Positions 26,221 to 35,802 of a stretch of 64,000 nucleotides of DNA are shown piece by piece (positions within the stretch are counted from its first letter, which is position 1; each line of letters starts with the position of its first letter). The notes under the pieces were generated by a model, which was not told the DNA's origin, searched no databases, and saw only the letters and a list, made by a program, of their open reading frames with translations. Made by a program: the position numbers and the translations under genes. Source of the DNA: Bradyrhizobium monzae (GTDB taxonomy: Bacteria > Pseudomonadota > Alphaproteobacteria > Rhizobiales > Xanthobacteraceae); contig NZ_JAIRDQ010000006.1 in assembly GCF_021458635.1 (NCBI RefSeq), positions 1,105-65,104 on the forward strand, written 5' to 3'.

Positions 26221-26655
26221 ATGGCCAAGTTGTCAGATCAACCCTGCGTGATCGCCCGGTGCGTCGCGCTCGTGGGGGACGTCTGGAGCATCCTGATCCT
26301 GCGGGACGCACATGCCGGGCTCACCCGGTTCGACGAATTCAGGAAAAACCTGAGTATTGCTCCGACGATTTTGACCCGCCGGCTGGCCACCTTGACCGAG
26401 GAAGGGTTCCTGGAGAAACGCCGCTACTCGGAGCGGCCACCGCGCGACGAATACGTTCTGACCGCGGCTGGCGAGGACTTCCTGCCGGTGCTGTTCGCGT
26501 TCGGTGCGTGGGGACGGAAACACCGCGGCGGGGGAAAGGATGTCACCCGGTTCTTCGACGCCGAGGCCGGAACCGAGATCGACCCCGTCACCATCGACCG
26601 CGCCACCGGCGCGCCGATCGGAACGCGTCCCATTCGAATTGTCGCTCCGGAGTAG
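26221..26655 (+). CDS. HxlR-family winged-helix regulator
   Basis: 144 residues. The HxlR core is clear: a Cys near the N-terminus (QPCVIARCVALVGDVWSILILRD), RFDEFRKNLSIAPTILTRRLATLTEEGFLEKRRY (recognition helix and start of the wing) and YVLTAAGEDFLPVLFAFGAWG. C9 and C14 could sense electrophiles or quinones, as in related regulators. It is divergent to the SDR gene it most likely controls. The start at 26221 follows the operator region. The 3' end carries a 15-bp tandem duplication. Confidence 0.88.
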   Translation: MAKLSDQPCVIARCVALVGDVWSILILRDAHAGLTRFDEFRKNLSIAPTILTRRLATLTEEGFLEKRRYSERPPRDEYVLTAAGEDFLPVLFAFGAWGRKHRGGGKDVTRFFDAEAGTEIDPVTIDRATGAPIGTRPIRIVAPE

Positions 26656-26673
26656 AATGCTCCGGAGTAGAAT
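26644..26673. repeat. 15-bp perfect tandem duplication
   Basis: The unit gctccggagtagaat occurs twice in direct tandem. The first copy holds the last codons and TAG of the HxlR gene, the second repeats the same codons and stop after it. It looks like a recent replication-slippage duplication with no effect on the protein. Confidence 0.9.
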
Positions 26674-26682
26674 GACGGGTCG

Positions 26683-26874
26683 TTACTTCTTGAAAAAACT
26701 ATCCGCCGCATTGCGCGAGGCGCGCTTTTTGGTGGCGGCTTCTTCGAGCCTTGCGATCTCGGTCTGCAGCAGGGCGACGCGCTCGGTCAGTTCCTCGACT
26801 GACAACAGTGAGAGGTCCTGTCCGATCTCGTGGGTGACCTTCTTGCGCGGGCGGTCGTCGTCTTCCGTCGGCAT
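26683..26874 (-). CDS. DUF1192 family small protein
   Basis: A 63-residue coiled-coil protein: acidic/basic N-terminus (PTEDDDRPRKK), the family core LSLLSVEELTERVALLQTEIARLE, and a basic C-terminus ending DSFFKK. A good AGGAGGAACGACG ribosome site precedes this ATG; a longer frame upstream lacks one. It is divergent from the quinone oxidoreductase gene. Function is unknown. Confidence 0.82.
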   Translation of the reverse strand: MPTEDDDRPRKKVTHEIGQDLSLLSVEELTERVALLQTEIARLEEAATKKRASRNAADSFFKK

Positions 26875-26990
26875 CGTCGTTCCTCCTGCGTCCGCGGACC
26901 GGACCACACGGCCGAGGCGGTTGCCAGCCCGGACCGCGCTGGCTAATCAAAGGCCTCGTTCCTCCTCGCACCTTTGCTCAAGGACACATC

Positions 26991-27989
26991 ATGGACAAGC
27001 TGCCCGCGCGAATGACCGTGGTCGCCATCTCCAAGCCCGGCGGACCTGAGGTGCTGGTGCCGGAACAACGGGCACTGCCGCAGCCCGGTCCCGATGAGAT
27101 CCTGGTCAAGGTCCAGGCCGCCGGCGTCAACCGGCCCGACGTGGCGCAGCGTTCCGGCGCCTATCCGCCGCCGCCCGGCGCCAGCGACCTGCCCGGTCTC
27201 GAGATCGCGGGTGAGGTGGTGGCGGTCGGCAGCAACGCCAAAAAGCACAAGATCGGCGACAAGGTGATGTCGCTCGTCGCGGGTGGCGGCTATGCGCAGT
27301 ACTGCATCGCGCAGGATGCCCAGGCGATGAGCGTGCCGCCGGCGCTGTCGATCAGGGAAGCCGGCGCGTTGCCGGAAACCCTGATGACGGTCTGGCACAA
27401 TGTGTTCGAGCGCGGCGGGCTGAAAGCCGGCGAAACGCTGTTGATCCATGGCGGCTCTTCCGGCATCGGCACCATGGCGATCCAGCTCGCGAAGGCGTTC
27501 GGCGCGAAGGTGTTCGTCACCGTGGGATCGCAGGACAAGATCGACGCCTGCCTCAAGCTCGGTGCCGACCGCGCCATCAATTACAAGACCGAAGACTTCG
27601 TCGCCGTGGTCAAGGAAGAGACCAACAAGGAAGGCGTCAATCTGATCCTCGACATGGTCGCCGGCGACTATGTCGACCGCAACTATGACGCCGCCGCGGT
27701 CGACGGCCGCATCGTGCAGATCGCCACCCTCAACGGCCCCAAGATCAGCGTCAACATCGCCAAGGTGATGGTGAAGCGGTTGACCCATACCGGCTCGACC
27801 TTGCGCCCCCGTAGTAATGCGGACAAGGCGGCGATGGTGGCCGCTATTGAAGCGAAAGTGATGCCGCTTTTGCGCGAAGGCCGGGTCAAACCGCTGATGG
27901 ACAGCTCTTTCCCGCTGGAAAAGGCATCCGACGCGCACCGGCGCATGGAGACCTCCGCACATATTGGCAAAATTGTGTTGGAGGTCTAG
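26991..27989 (+). CDS. NAD(P)H quinone oxidoreductase (PIG3/QOR-type, MDR superfamily)
   Basis: A zinc-free medium-chain dehydrogenase/reductase, 332 residues. It shows AAGVNRPDVAQRSGAYPPP, GLEIAGEVVAVG, the cofactor motif IHGGSSGIGTMAIQLAKAFGA, GADRAINY and a C-terminal HIGKIVLEV. It probably reduces quinones or enones with NADPH in the cytosol. Single gene, divergent from DUF1192. Confidence 0.9.
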   Translation: MDKLPARMTVVAISKPGGPEVLVPEQRALPQPGPDEILVKVQAAGVNRPDVAQRSGAYPPPPGASDLPGLEIAGEVVAVGSNAKKHKIGDKVMSLVAGGGYAQYCIAQDAQAMSVPPALSIREAGALPETLMTVWHNVFERGGLKAGETLLIHGGSSGIGTMAIQLAKAFGAKVFVTVGSQDKIDACLKLGADRAINYKTEDFVAVVKEETNKEGVNLILDMVAGDYVDRNYDAAAVDGRIVQIATLNGPKISVNIAKVMVKRLTHTGSTLRPRSNADKAAMVAAIEAKVMPLLREGRVKPLMDSSFPLEKASDAHRRMETSAHIGKIVLEV

Positions 27990-28079
27990 GCCGCTGGCCC
28001 ACCAAACCGGGCGGAAACCCTTTGATTTTCCTCGCTTTCGTGGCATCTATCGCGACGCGCCGAACCACTTCTGTTCGGT

Positions 28080-31004
28080 ATGAAATCGTCTTGCACACGA
28101 GTTTGCGTCGAACGCGGAGAACTGACCTTGCGTCTGATCAGGTGCCTCGCGCCCATCGCGCTGGGCCTCATGATTCTTGTCGCCGCGTCGCCTGTACGCG
28201 CGCTTGACGCTGTCAGCGTCCGCGGCGATGCGCCCGCGATCGACCTCACAGGCGTGCTCGAGCATCAGCGCAGCGATGCCGACCGCATCCAGGTCTCCAC
28301 AGCGCCGGGCACCGATGGCATCGTCCGCCGCATCGAGGTGCGCGCCCGTGAAGGCGGCCAGAACTGGGTGGTGTTCGCGCTCGCCAACAACACCGACGAC
28401 CAGCTCGACCGTCTGATCGTCGCGCCGCATTACCGTATCGTGTCGTCGGGGCTGTTGTGGCCCGACCTCGGGCTGTCGCGCATCGCGACCATTACGCCCT
28501 CGACCGGCGACCGGCCAGAGCGGCAGGAAAGCCCCACCGCCGACGTCTTCCGCATCACGCTCGACCCGGGTGCCGTCGTCACCTTCGTCGCGGAACTGCG
28601 CACCGACAAGCTGCCGCAGCTCTATCTGTGGGAGCCGGAAGCCTACAAGGATAAGGTCAACTCGTTCACGCTGTACCAGGGCATCGTGATCGGCATCTCC
28701 GGGCTTCTCGCCCTCGTGCTCACGATTCTATTTGTGGTGAAGGGCAGCATCATGTTCCCGGCCGCCGCGGCGCTGGCCTGGGCGGTGCTGGTTTATATCG
28801 GCGTCGATTTCGGCTTCTGGGGCAAGGTGCTCGACATGTCGAACAACGCCGAGCGCATCTGGCGCGCGGCGGGTGAAGCGATATTGGCGGCGACGCTGCT
28901 GGTGTTCCTGTTCGCCTATCTCAACCTCAGTCGATGGCATGTGCGCTATTCCCACATCACGGTGGGCTGGCTGGCGTTCCTGGGCTCGCTGGTTGCGCTG
29001 GCTCTGTTCGACCCGGCCGTCGCCTCCGGCATCGCGCGCATCTCGCTGGTGCTGATCGCCTTCGCCGGCTTCGCGCTGATCGTCTATCTCTCGACCCACG
29101 GCTTCGACCGCGCGGTGCTGCTGATCCCGACCTGGTTCCTCCTTGTGGTCTGGGTGGTCGCGGCCGGCATGACGGTGGCCGGCTCCGTCACCAACGACAT
29201 CGTCGGCCCCGCCTTGCTCGGCGGCCTCGTGCTGATCGTGATGCTGATCGGCTTCACGGTGATGCAGCACGCCTTCGCCGGCGGCGGCGCCACCACCGGC
29301 GTCGTCTCCGACATCGAGCGACGCGCGCTGGCGCTGGCCGGTTCCGGCGATCTGATCTGGGACTGGGACGTTTCCGCCGACAAGGTTTTCACCAGCCCCG
29401 AGACGGAAGCGCTGCTCGGGCTGAAGCGCGGCACGCTGGAAGGCCCCGCGGCTTCCTGGTTGGAGGTGCTGCATCCGCTCGACCAGGATCGTTTCCGTGC
29501 CGCGCTCGACAGCGTGCTCGACCAGCGCCGCGGCCGGCTGGTGCAGGATTTCCGCCTGCGTACCCCCGACGGCCACTTCATGTGGTTCGCATTGAAGGCG
29601 CGCCCGGTGGTCGGCTCGGATGGCGAGGTCTCCCGCGTGGTCGGCACGCTCACCGACGTCACTGAGCTGCGCAACGCCGAGGAACGCCTGCTGCACGATT
29701 CCGTGCACGACAATTTGACCGGCCTGCCCAACCGCAAGCTGTTCATGGATCGGCTCGGTGCGGTCGCGCATTTCGCCAAGTCGATGCCGACGCTGCGGCC
29801 GACGCTGATGGTGATCGACCTCGACCGCTTCAAGCAGGTCAACGATTCCGTCGGCATCGCGGTCGGCGATTCCATCCTGCTGACGCTCGCACGCCGCCTC
29901 ACCCGCATCCTGAAGCCGCAGGACACGCTGGCGCGGCTTGCCGGCGACCAGTTCGGCCTGATCCTGCTGTCGGAGCAGGACCCGGCCCGCATCACCGCCT
30001 TCGCCGAAACCATCCGCAAGACCATCCGCGCGCCGATCGCCTTCAACGACCGCGAGATTTTCCTCACCGCCTCGATCGGACTGGCCCTTTCCGATCCGCA
30101 AGTTCAACTGACGGACGAGATCATCAAGGACGCCGAGCTTGCGATGTATCATTCCAAGCGCATCGGCGGCGATCGCATCGACGTCTACAAGTCCGCGATG
30201 CGGGCGCGGAAGACCGATCGCCTGACGCTGGAGAGCGAGCTGCGCCGCGCCATCGAGCGGCAGGAGCTCACCATCCTGTACCAGCCGATCGTCCGGCTGG
30301 AGGACCGTTCGGTCGCCGGCTTCGAGGCGCTGGCGCGCTGGGATCATCCGAAGCTCGGTCGCATGGCGCCGTCGGAATTCATCACGATCGCGGAAGAGAC
30401 CGGCCTGATCGTCGACCTCGGCATGTTCGTGCTCGACCAGACCGCAAAGCAGCTCTCGATCTGGCAGCGCGCGATGCGCTCGCGCGAGCCGATCTTCGCC
30501 AGTGTCAACGTCTCCTCGCGGCAGTTGCTGCGCCACGACCTGATCCACGACATCCGCACCGTACTGTCGCGCTCCTCGGTGGCGCGCGGCACGCTGAAGC
30601 TGGAATTGACGGAATCGCTGGTGATGGAGAATCCGGAGCACGCAGCACAGATGCTGACGCGGATCCGCGAGCTCGGAACCGGACTATCGCTCGACGATTT
30701 CGGCACCGGCCATTCGTCGCTCGCCTATCTGCAGCGCTTCCCGTTCGACACCATCAAGATCGACCAGTCCTTTGTCCGCACCACCAATCGCGGCACGCGG
30801 CCGGTGATCCTGAAGTCGATCATCGCGCTCGCGCATGATCTCGGCATGGACGTGGTGGCGGAAGGCGCCGAGACCGATTCCGACGCGGTCGAGCTGTACC
30901 AATTGGGCTGCGAATACGCACAGGGCTTCGCCTTCGGCGAGCCCATGGACGCGGACGCGGCGATGCGGCTGCTGACCGAAGTGCGGCTCGAAGCGGCAAG
31001 CTGA
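28080..31004 (+). CDS. Membrane PAS-GGDEF-EAL protein; c-di-GMP phosphodiesterase with degenerate GGDEF
   Basis: 974 residues. An N-terminal signal and periplasmic domain (~20-200) is followed by a cluster of membrane helices (~205-405), a PAS domain (~420-535), a GGDEF domain with the altered motif AGDQF (621-625) and an EAL domain with intact FEALARW (E749), ELTESL, DDFGTG, KIDQSF and EGAET. The EAL set predicts active phosphodiesterase; the GGDEF half is probably only GTP-sensing or inert. A TTG at 28128 is another possible start. It is near an intact diguanylate cyclase at 31564. Confidence 0.88.
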   Translation: MKSSCTRVCVERGELTLRLIRCLAPIALGLMILVAASPVRALDAVSVRGDAPAIDLTGVLEHQRSDADRIQVSTAPGTDGIVRRIEVRAREGGQNWVVFALANNTDDQLDRLIVAPHYRIVSSGLLWPDLGLSRIATITPSTGDRPERQESPTADVFRITLDPGAVVTFVAELRTDKLPQLYLWEPEAYKDKVNSFTLYQGIVIGISGLLALVLTILFVVKGSIMFPAAAALAWAVLVYIGVDFGFWGKVLDMSNNAERIWRAAGEAILAATLLVFLFAYLNLSRWHVRYSHITVGWLAFLGSLVALALFDPAVASGIARISLVLIAFAGFALIVYLSTHGFDRAVLLIPTWFLLVVWVVAAGMTVAGSVTNDIVGPALLGGLVLIVMLIGFTVMQHAFAGGGATTGVVSDIERRALALAGSGDLIWDWDVSADKVFTSPETEALLGLKRGTLEGPAASWLEVLHPLDQDRFRAALDSVLDQRRGRLVQDFRLRTPDGHFMWFALKARPVVGSDGEVSRVVGTLTDVTELRNAEERLLHDSVHDNLTGLPNRKLFMDRLGAVAHFAKSMPTLRPTLMVIDLDRFKQVNDSVGIAVGDSILLTLARRLTRILKPQDTLARLAGDQFGLILLSEQDPARITAFAETIRKTIRAPIAFNDREIFLTASIGLALSDPQVQLTDEIIKDAELAMYHSKRIGGDRIDVYKSAMRARKTDRLTLESELRRAIERQELTILYQPIVRLEDRSVAGFEALARWDHPKLGRMAPSEFITIAEETGLIVDLGMFVLDQTAKQLSIWQRAMRSREPIFASVNVSSRQLLRHDLIHDIRTVLSRSSVARGTLKLELTESLVMENPEHAAQMLTRIRELGTGLSLDDFGTGHSSLAYLQRFPFDTIKIDQSFVRTTNRGTRPVILKSIIALAHDLGMDVVAEGAETDSDAVELYQLGCEYAQGFAFGEPMDADAAMRLLTEVRLEAAS

Positions 31005-31024
31005 TCTCGCCGCGAATCCGGTGC

Positions 31025-31118
31025 CGTAGGGTGGGCAAAGGCGCACTTGCGCCGTGCCCACCATCGATCGAACACAGCGACAAAAATGGTGGGCACGCTT
31101 CGCTTGCCCACCCTACGA
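31025..31118. repeat. Intergenic inverted repeat, GTAGGGTGGGCAAAG family
   Basis: The ends cgtagggtgggcaaagg and cttgcccaccctacg are inverted; inner arms are gtgcccacca / tggtgggcac. A second copy lies at 45245-45334. It sits between the EAL gene and the convergent DUF7662 gene. Confidence 0.8.
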
Positions 31119-31153
31119 GACTGTTGGATTGGGAGAGACGGCCACTCGCCACG

Positions 31154-31417
31154 CTATCGCCGCCCGTCCTTCTTCAGCTTCGTGAACCGCACCGTCTGGC
31201 CGTCGGGCATCCGCGTGGCCTTGAAGCCCGCGGCGAGGCAGGCTTCGCGCTGCGGCATCTGGATATCCGGGCTGCGCGAGGTGTCCCACCAAGACGCACG
31301 ATTCGCCGCGCGCGGCAGGGCCGCGTCGATGATCTCCTCGATCTGCTCGAAGGTCAGCGTGAATTCCATCTGCTTCTGCCGCAGCAGGTAATCGCGTAGC
31401 GCGTCGTAATCGTTCAC
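31154..31417 (-). CDS. DUF7662-like small protein
   Basis: 87 residues beginning MNDYDALRDYLLRQ, with FTFEQIEEIID-like (FTLTFEQIEEIIDAALP) helices, RASWWDTSRSPDIQMP and a basic tail. The W-W and LP-A patterns resemble short rhizobial and actinobacterial DUF7662 proteins. No enzyme motif. It is convergent with the EAL gene and divergent from the diguanylate cyclase. Confidence 0.6.
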   Translation of the reverse strand: MNDYDALRDYLLRQKQMEFTLTFEQIEEIIDAALPRAANRASWWDTSRSPDIQMPQREACLAAGFKATRMPDGQTVRFTKLKKDGRR

Positions 31418-31563
31418 CGCCGTCCTCTATCCCTTTGCCCGCGATCTGATCTGCTCAAAAGCAGGGCACGCGGAAACCAATCCTTAACTGATTGCAGCAG
31501 CGCCGTCGCGGCTTAAACACTACGCAAGCTTTCAGGCGCATCCACTATTGTCGGGAGCAAAGG

Positions 31564-33060
31564 ATGCTGTCTGCATGGCGCAACACCACGGCCCGCCGGC
31601 CGTGGCGCATTTCGGCAAAGCTGCTGATCATCTCGTCCGTCGTGACGGTGATCGGCTTTTCCGCCATTTGCGTCAACGTCATGCTCGACATGCGCCGCGG
31701 CGAGGAGGCGCTGGCTCGCCAGACGCTGGAAAACCTGGCGACCTCGATCGACGCCGACATCAGCCGCAACATCGATATCTACGATTTGTCCCTGAAGGCG
31801 GTGGCCAGCAACATGCTGCTGCCCGAGATCAACACGGTCTCGAAGCCGATCCGCCAGCTCATCCTGTTCGACCACGCCACGACCGCAAAGCATTTCGGCG
31901 CCATCCAGGTGTTCGATGCGGACGGCAATCTGACCATCGACGCCTCGACGCTCGACCCGGTTCCTGAAAATCGCGGCAGTGAGGACTATTTCACGGTCCA
32001 CCGCGACAATCCCAATGTCGGCCTCTTCATCAGCCGCCCGATGCTGTTTCGTGGCGCCTACTCCATCGTGCTGAGCCGGCGTCTCAGCGATACCGACGGC
32101 GGCTTCCTGGGCGTTGTCGCCGGCTCGATCCGCTTCACCTATTTCCACGAATTGTTCGAGCGGCTGACCCTCGACCCCGAAGACACCATCACCGTGCTCA
32201 GGCGCGACCGCACCATCATGATGCGGCGGCCGTTCGATCTCGACATCATCGGCAGGAATCTGAACGACAGCCAGGCCTGGAAGGCCGACAATCTCCGCGT
32301 CGGCGGCTCGTTTGCGGGACAGGGCCCGGTCGATCCGACCGCGCGGCTCTATGCGCGCAGCAATGACACCGGCCCGCTATTCGTGGTAGCGGGCAAGCCG
32401 CTCAGCACGGTGTTCGCGCTGTGGCAGAGGGAAGCGCTTCGCATCGGCGCCGTGGTTCTGGTGCTCGCACTGTTCGTGCTGGGCTCGGCCATCGTGCTCG
32501 CCCGCGAGATCGGCCGGCGTGCGGATGCCGAGAGCAAGCTCGAGGAGATGGCGACGACCGACGCGCTCACGGGCCTGCGCAACCGCCGCAAGTTCGATCA
32601 TGTCATCGACAGCGAGTGGCGCCGCGCCGTGCGTCAGAAGACGCCGGTCGCGCTGCTGATGATCGATGCCGATCACTTCAAGGCCTACAACGACACCTTC
32701 GGTCACCAGGCCGGCGACCAGGTGCTGGTCGGCATCGCCATCTGCATCTCCGATTCGGTGCGCCGCGCCGGCGACTGCGCCGCGCGCTATGGCGGCGAGG
32801 AGTTCGCCGTGCTGCTGCCGAACACGTCCGCCACCGACGCCTTCAAGATCGCCGAGACCATCCGGGCCAAGGTGCTGGGCTGGTCCGACGGCGGCGCGGG
32901 ATCGACCGTCTCCTGCGGCATCGCCAGCCTCGCGCCCACCAGCGGCATGGACTGGGCCGTGCTGGTCGCCGCCGCCGACAAGGCGCTCTATGCGGCCAAA
33001 GCCGGCGGCCGCAATCAGTCGGTGGTGGCGAGCCTGCCGAAGCTGTCGCTGGTGGCGTGA
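31564..33060 (+). CDS. Diguanylate cyclase with periplasmic Cache sensor
   Basis: 498 residues. TM1 (~17-40), a periplasmic dCache-like sensor domain (~45-285), TM2 (~300-320), then a GGDEF domain with active-site GGEEF (410-414) and MIDADHFKAYNDTFGHQAGDQVL. It makes c-di-GMP from two GTP. No RxxD inhibitory site is obvious just before GGEEF (the residues are CAARY). The ATG at 31564 has GGGAGC-AAAGG upstream. With the EAL protein 560 nt away it forms a synthase/hydrolase neighbourhood. Confidence 0.9.
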   Translation: MLSAWRNTTARRPWRISAKLLIISSVVTVIGFSAICVNVMLDMRRGEEALARQTLENLATSIDADISRNIDIYDLSLKAVASNMLLPEINTVSKPIRQLILFDHATTAKHFGAIQVFDADGNLTIDASTLDPVPENRGSEDYFTVHRDNPNVGLFISRPMLFRGAYSIVLSRRLSDTDGGFLGVVAGSIRFTYFHELFERLTLDPEDTITVLRRDRTIMMRRPFDLDIIGRNLNDSQAWKADNLRVGGSFAGQGPVDPTARLYARSNDTGPLFVVAGKPLSTVFALWQREALRIGAVVLVLALFVLGSAIVLAREIGRRADAESKLEEMATTDALTGLRNRRKFDHVIDSEWRRAVRQKTPVALLMIDADHFKAYNDTFGHQAGDQVLVGIAICISDSVRRAGDCAARYGGEEFAVLLPNTSATDAFKIAETIRAKVLGWSDGGAGSTVSCGIASLAPTSGMDWAVLVAAADKALYAAKAGGRNQSVVASLPKLSLVA

Positions 33061-33076
33061 GGCCCGGCTCTCTCGC

Positions 33077-33165
33077 CGTCATTGCGAGCAAAGCGAAGCA
33101 ATCCAGACTTCCTCCTCGGAAGCAGCAGTCTGGATTGCTTCGTCGCTTCGCTCCTCGCAATGACG
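33077..33165. repeat. Intergenic inverted repeat, CGTCATTGCGAGC family
   Basis: The ends cgtcattgcgagc and gctcctcgcaatgacg, and inner arms gcgaagcaatccagac / gtctggattgcttcg, are inverted. A second copy is at 40786-40870. It separates the diguanylate cyclase gene from the convergent galU. Confidence 0.85.
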
Positions 33166-33175
33166 AGGGGCGCGG

Positions 33176-34051
33176 CTACTGCCCCAAATACTTCTTCATC
33201 TCAGCGATCAGGCCATCACGCAATTCCGGCCGCTTGAGGCCGTAGGCGATGTTGGCGCGGAGGAAGCCGGGCTTGGAGCCGCAATCGTGGCGCTCGCCCT
33301 CGAATTCGACGCCGTAGAACTTTTGCGACTTGGCCAGACCGATCATGGCGTCGGTGAGCTGGATCTCGCCGCCGGCGCCGCGCTCCTGGGTCTCCAGGAT
33401 CTTGAAGATCTCGGGCTGGAGAATGTAGCGGCCGGTGATCGAGAGGTTGGAGGGCGCGGTGCCCTTGGCCGGCTTCTCGACCATGCCGTCGACCTCGAAC
33501 ATCTTGCCGGTGCGTTTTCCGACGCCGCAGATGCCGTATTGATGGGTGAGATGGTCGGGCACCGCCTCGACCGCGATGACGTTGGATTTTTCGCCGAGCT
33601 TGCTGGCGGTCTCGATCATCTGCTTCAGGCAGCCGGGCGTGTTGAGCACGAGCTCGTCGGGCAGCACCACCGCGAACGGCTCGTTGCCGACGATATCGCG
33701 CGCGCACCAGACCGCGTGGCCGAGGCCGAGCGGCGCCTGCTGGCGGGTGAAGCTGACGGCGCCGGCTTCCGGCTGGTTCTGCGCCAAAATCTCCTGCTCG
33801 GCCTTCTTGCCCCGCGCAGTGAGCGTCGAGTCGAGCTCGAACATCTTGTCGAAATGATCTTCGATGACATTTTTGTTGCGGCCGGTAACGAAGATGAAGT
33901 GCTCGATGCCGGCCTCCCTCGCCTCGTCATAGACGTACTGGATCAGCGGCTTGTCGACGATGGTGAGCATTTCCTTCGGCATCGCCTTGGTGGCGGGCAA
34001 GACGCGGGTGCCGAGGCCGGCGACGGGGAATACAGCTTTGCGGATTTTCAT
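33176..34051 (-). CDS. galU: UTP-glucose-1-phosphate uridylyltransferase
   Basis: Makes UDP-glucose from UTP and glucose-1-phosphate, feeding exopolysaccharide, LPS and periplasmic glucan synthesis. The 291 residues show the nucleotide loop FPVAGLGTRVLPATKAMPKEML, VTGRNK, LGLGHAVWCA, VLPDE, GYICGV-like YGICGV, VEKP and GEIQLTDA. Full length. It is divergent from a lytic transglycosylase gene. Confidence 0.95.
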   Translation of the reverse strand: MKIRKAVFPVAGLGTRVLPATKAMPKEMLTIVDKPLIQYVYDEAREAGIEHFIFVTGRNKNVIEDHFDKMFELDSTLTARGKKAEQEILAQNQPEAGAVSFTRQQAPLGLGHAVWCARDIVGNEPFAVVLPDELVLNTPGCLKQMIETASKLGEKSNVIAVEAVPDHLTHQYGICGVGKRTGKMFEVDGMVEKPAKGTAPSNLSITGRYILQPEIFKILETQERGAGGEIQLTDAMIGLAKSQKFYGVEFEGERHDCGSKPGFLRANIAYGLKRPELRDGLIAEMKKYLGQ

Positions 34052-34255
34052 GTGATTGATCGAATACCTTGGGGCGCACGTGATAGGAGCAATGGCATCT
34101 TGCTAGCCGTTTTGCAGCCGGTAACAAAGGCGGATGTAGGGCTCGGTCTCCTGGAATTCGAGAAAAAGGTGACCAGCAGAATTTCACCTTTGTTAAGATA
34201 TTGGCAACCGTAACGAGGCCTCCTGATGGCTGATTTTTGGCCGGACGGGTGCGAC

Positions 34256-35653
34256 ATGAGGCAATTGGTGACAGCGGCAGCTTTATCTTTGACCGGCGCG
34301 ACAATGCTCGCGGCCGCGCTCCTGTTCCCCGTGGCCGCGCAGGCTCAAGGACAGCAAGGGCAAAACGGCCTGTCGAACCTGTTCGGCGGCATCTTCTCCG
34401 GCTCGAACCCGGCGCCTTCGCAACCCGCCCCCGGACCGGGTGGCGTCCAAACGGGAGCTCAGCCTTGGAGCGGCGAGGACGGCGCCTCCGGCCATCCGCT
34501 GATGACGGCAGCCGCGATCCGCGAGGCGGCTGGTAATTTCGACAATTGCGTTGCCGGGATGTGGCCTGATGCCGCACGGCGCAACATCACGCAGGAGAAT
34601 TTTCAGCGCTTCACTGCGGGCCTTTCGCCCGATCTGCGCATCATGGACCTGATGGATTCGCAGCCCGAGTTCACCAAATCGATCTGGGACTATCTCGACA
34701 TCCTCGTGAACGACAACCGGCTCGCCAAGGGCAAGGAAGTGCTCGCCAAGTACAAGGCGCAGTTCGACGCGACCGAGAAGGCAACCGGCGTCGACCGCTA
34801 CATCATCGCGGCGATCTGGGGTATCGAGTCCAATTATTCGACACAGATGGGCGACCGCAGCGTGCTGCAATCGACCGCGACGCTCGCCTGTGTCGGCCGC
34901 CGCCAGGCCTATTTCAAGGACGAATTCCTCTCGGCGCTGGAGATCCTCAACCGCGGCGATTTGCGCCCGGAGCAGATGCGCGGCTCCTGGGCCGGCGCGT
35001 TCGGCCCGACCCAGTTCATGCCGACCGCGTTCAAGCGCTTCGCCGTGGACGGCGACGGCGACGGACGGCGCGACGTCGTCGACAACCCGAGTGACCTGAT
35101 CGCCTCCACCGCCAACAATCTGAAGAAGGACGGCTGGCAGAGCGGCCAGACCTGGGGTTTTGAGGTCGTGGTGCCACAGGGCTTCAACTACATGCTGGCC
35201 GATCGCGCCAAGGCGATGACGATCGCGCAATGGGAAAAGCTGGGGCTCAAGCGCGCAACCAACCAGCCTTTCCCGCATCCGGCGGAAAAGGCCTATCTGC
35301 TGGCGCCGGCCGGCGCGCAGGGCCCCGGCTTCCTGATGCTGCAGAATTTCCGGGTCATCATGAAGTACAATCCGGCCGAGGCCTATGCGATGGCGATCGG
35401 CCATTTCGCCGACCGCTTGCGCGGCGGCCAGCCCTTCGTGCAGCCATGGCCGCGGCAGGAGCGGGAATTGTCGAGGGGCGAGCGGCTGGAACTCCAGCAG
35501 CTGCTGGCCCAGCGCGGCTTCTACAAGGGCACCCCGGACGGCCAGTTCGGCGGCCAGACCCGGGACGCGCTGCGCAACTTCCAGGCCTCGATCGGGGTGC
35601 CTGCGGACGGGTTCGCCTCCTCCGACGTGCTGGACCGGCTGCGCGGGCGGTGA
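34256..35653 (+). CDS. Lytic murein transglycosylase (MltB family) with peptidoglycan-binding domain
   Basis: A periplasmic enzyme that cleaves the glycan strand to 1,6-anhydro products. A signal peptide (residues 1-~31, ending VAAQAQ) and a Gln/Pro-rich linker precede the SLT_2/MltB domain, with catalytic Glu in AAIWGIESNYS, SWAGAFGPTQFMPT and DGDGDGRRD. A C-terminal PG_binding_1 repeat (~395-465, GFYKGTPDGQFGGQT) follows. The start MRQLVTAAAL gives a normal signal peptide; an ATG ten codons upstream has a better GAGG site and cannot be excluded. Confidence 0.9.
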   Translation: MRQLVTAAALSLTGATMLAAALLFPVAAQAQGQQGQNGLSNLFGGIFSGSNPAPSQPAPGPGGVQTGAQPWSGEDGASGHPLMTAAAIREAAGNFDNCVAGMWPDAARRNITQENFQRFTAGLSPDLRIMDLMDSQPEFTKSIWDYLDILVNDNRLAKGKEVLAKYKAQFDATEKATGVDRYIIAAIWGIESNYSTQMGDRSVLQSTATLACVGRRQAYFKDEFLSALEILNRGDLRPEQMRGSWAGAFGPTQFMPTAFKRFAVDGDGDGRRDVVDNPSDLIASTANNLKKDGWQSGQTWGFEVVVPQGFNYMLADRAKAMTIAQWEKLGLKRATNQPFPHPAEKAYLLAPAGAQGPGFLMLQNFRVIMKYNPAEAYAMAIGHFADRLRGGQPFVQPWPRQERELSRGERLELQQLLAQRGFYKGTPDGQFGGQTRDALRNFQASIGVPADGFASSDVLDRLRGR

Positions 35654-35802
35654 AATCGCGCCGAAAGTAACCCTGAAGCGGGATTTTGGCCGATCGGCGG
35701 TGGTTTGCCCCAAGAATCTGCAAGAGAATTTGCCCGTTTGGCGCCCGATTCCGTTATTATATTGAGCCAAATCCAGAGCCCTTTGCGCGCGCCCGAGATC
35801 GC

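Noticed and set aside
28728..30641. A 637-codon open frame on the minus strand opposite the EAL gene
   Set aside because: A shadow of the opposite coding strand, with the same Gln/Arg/His-rich composition and no recognisable domain. The same applies to 57603-59372 opposite cysNC.
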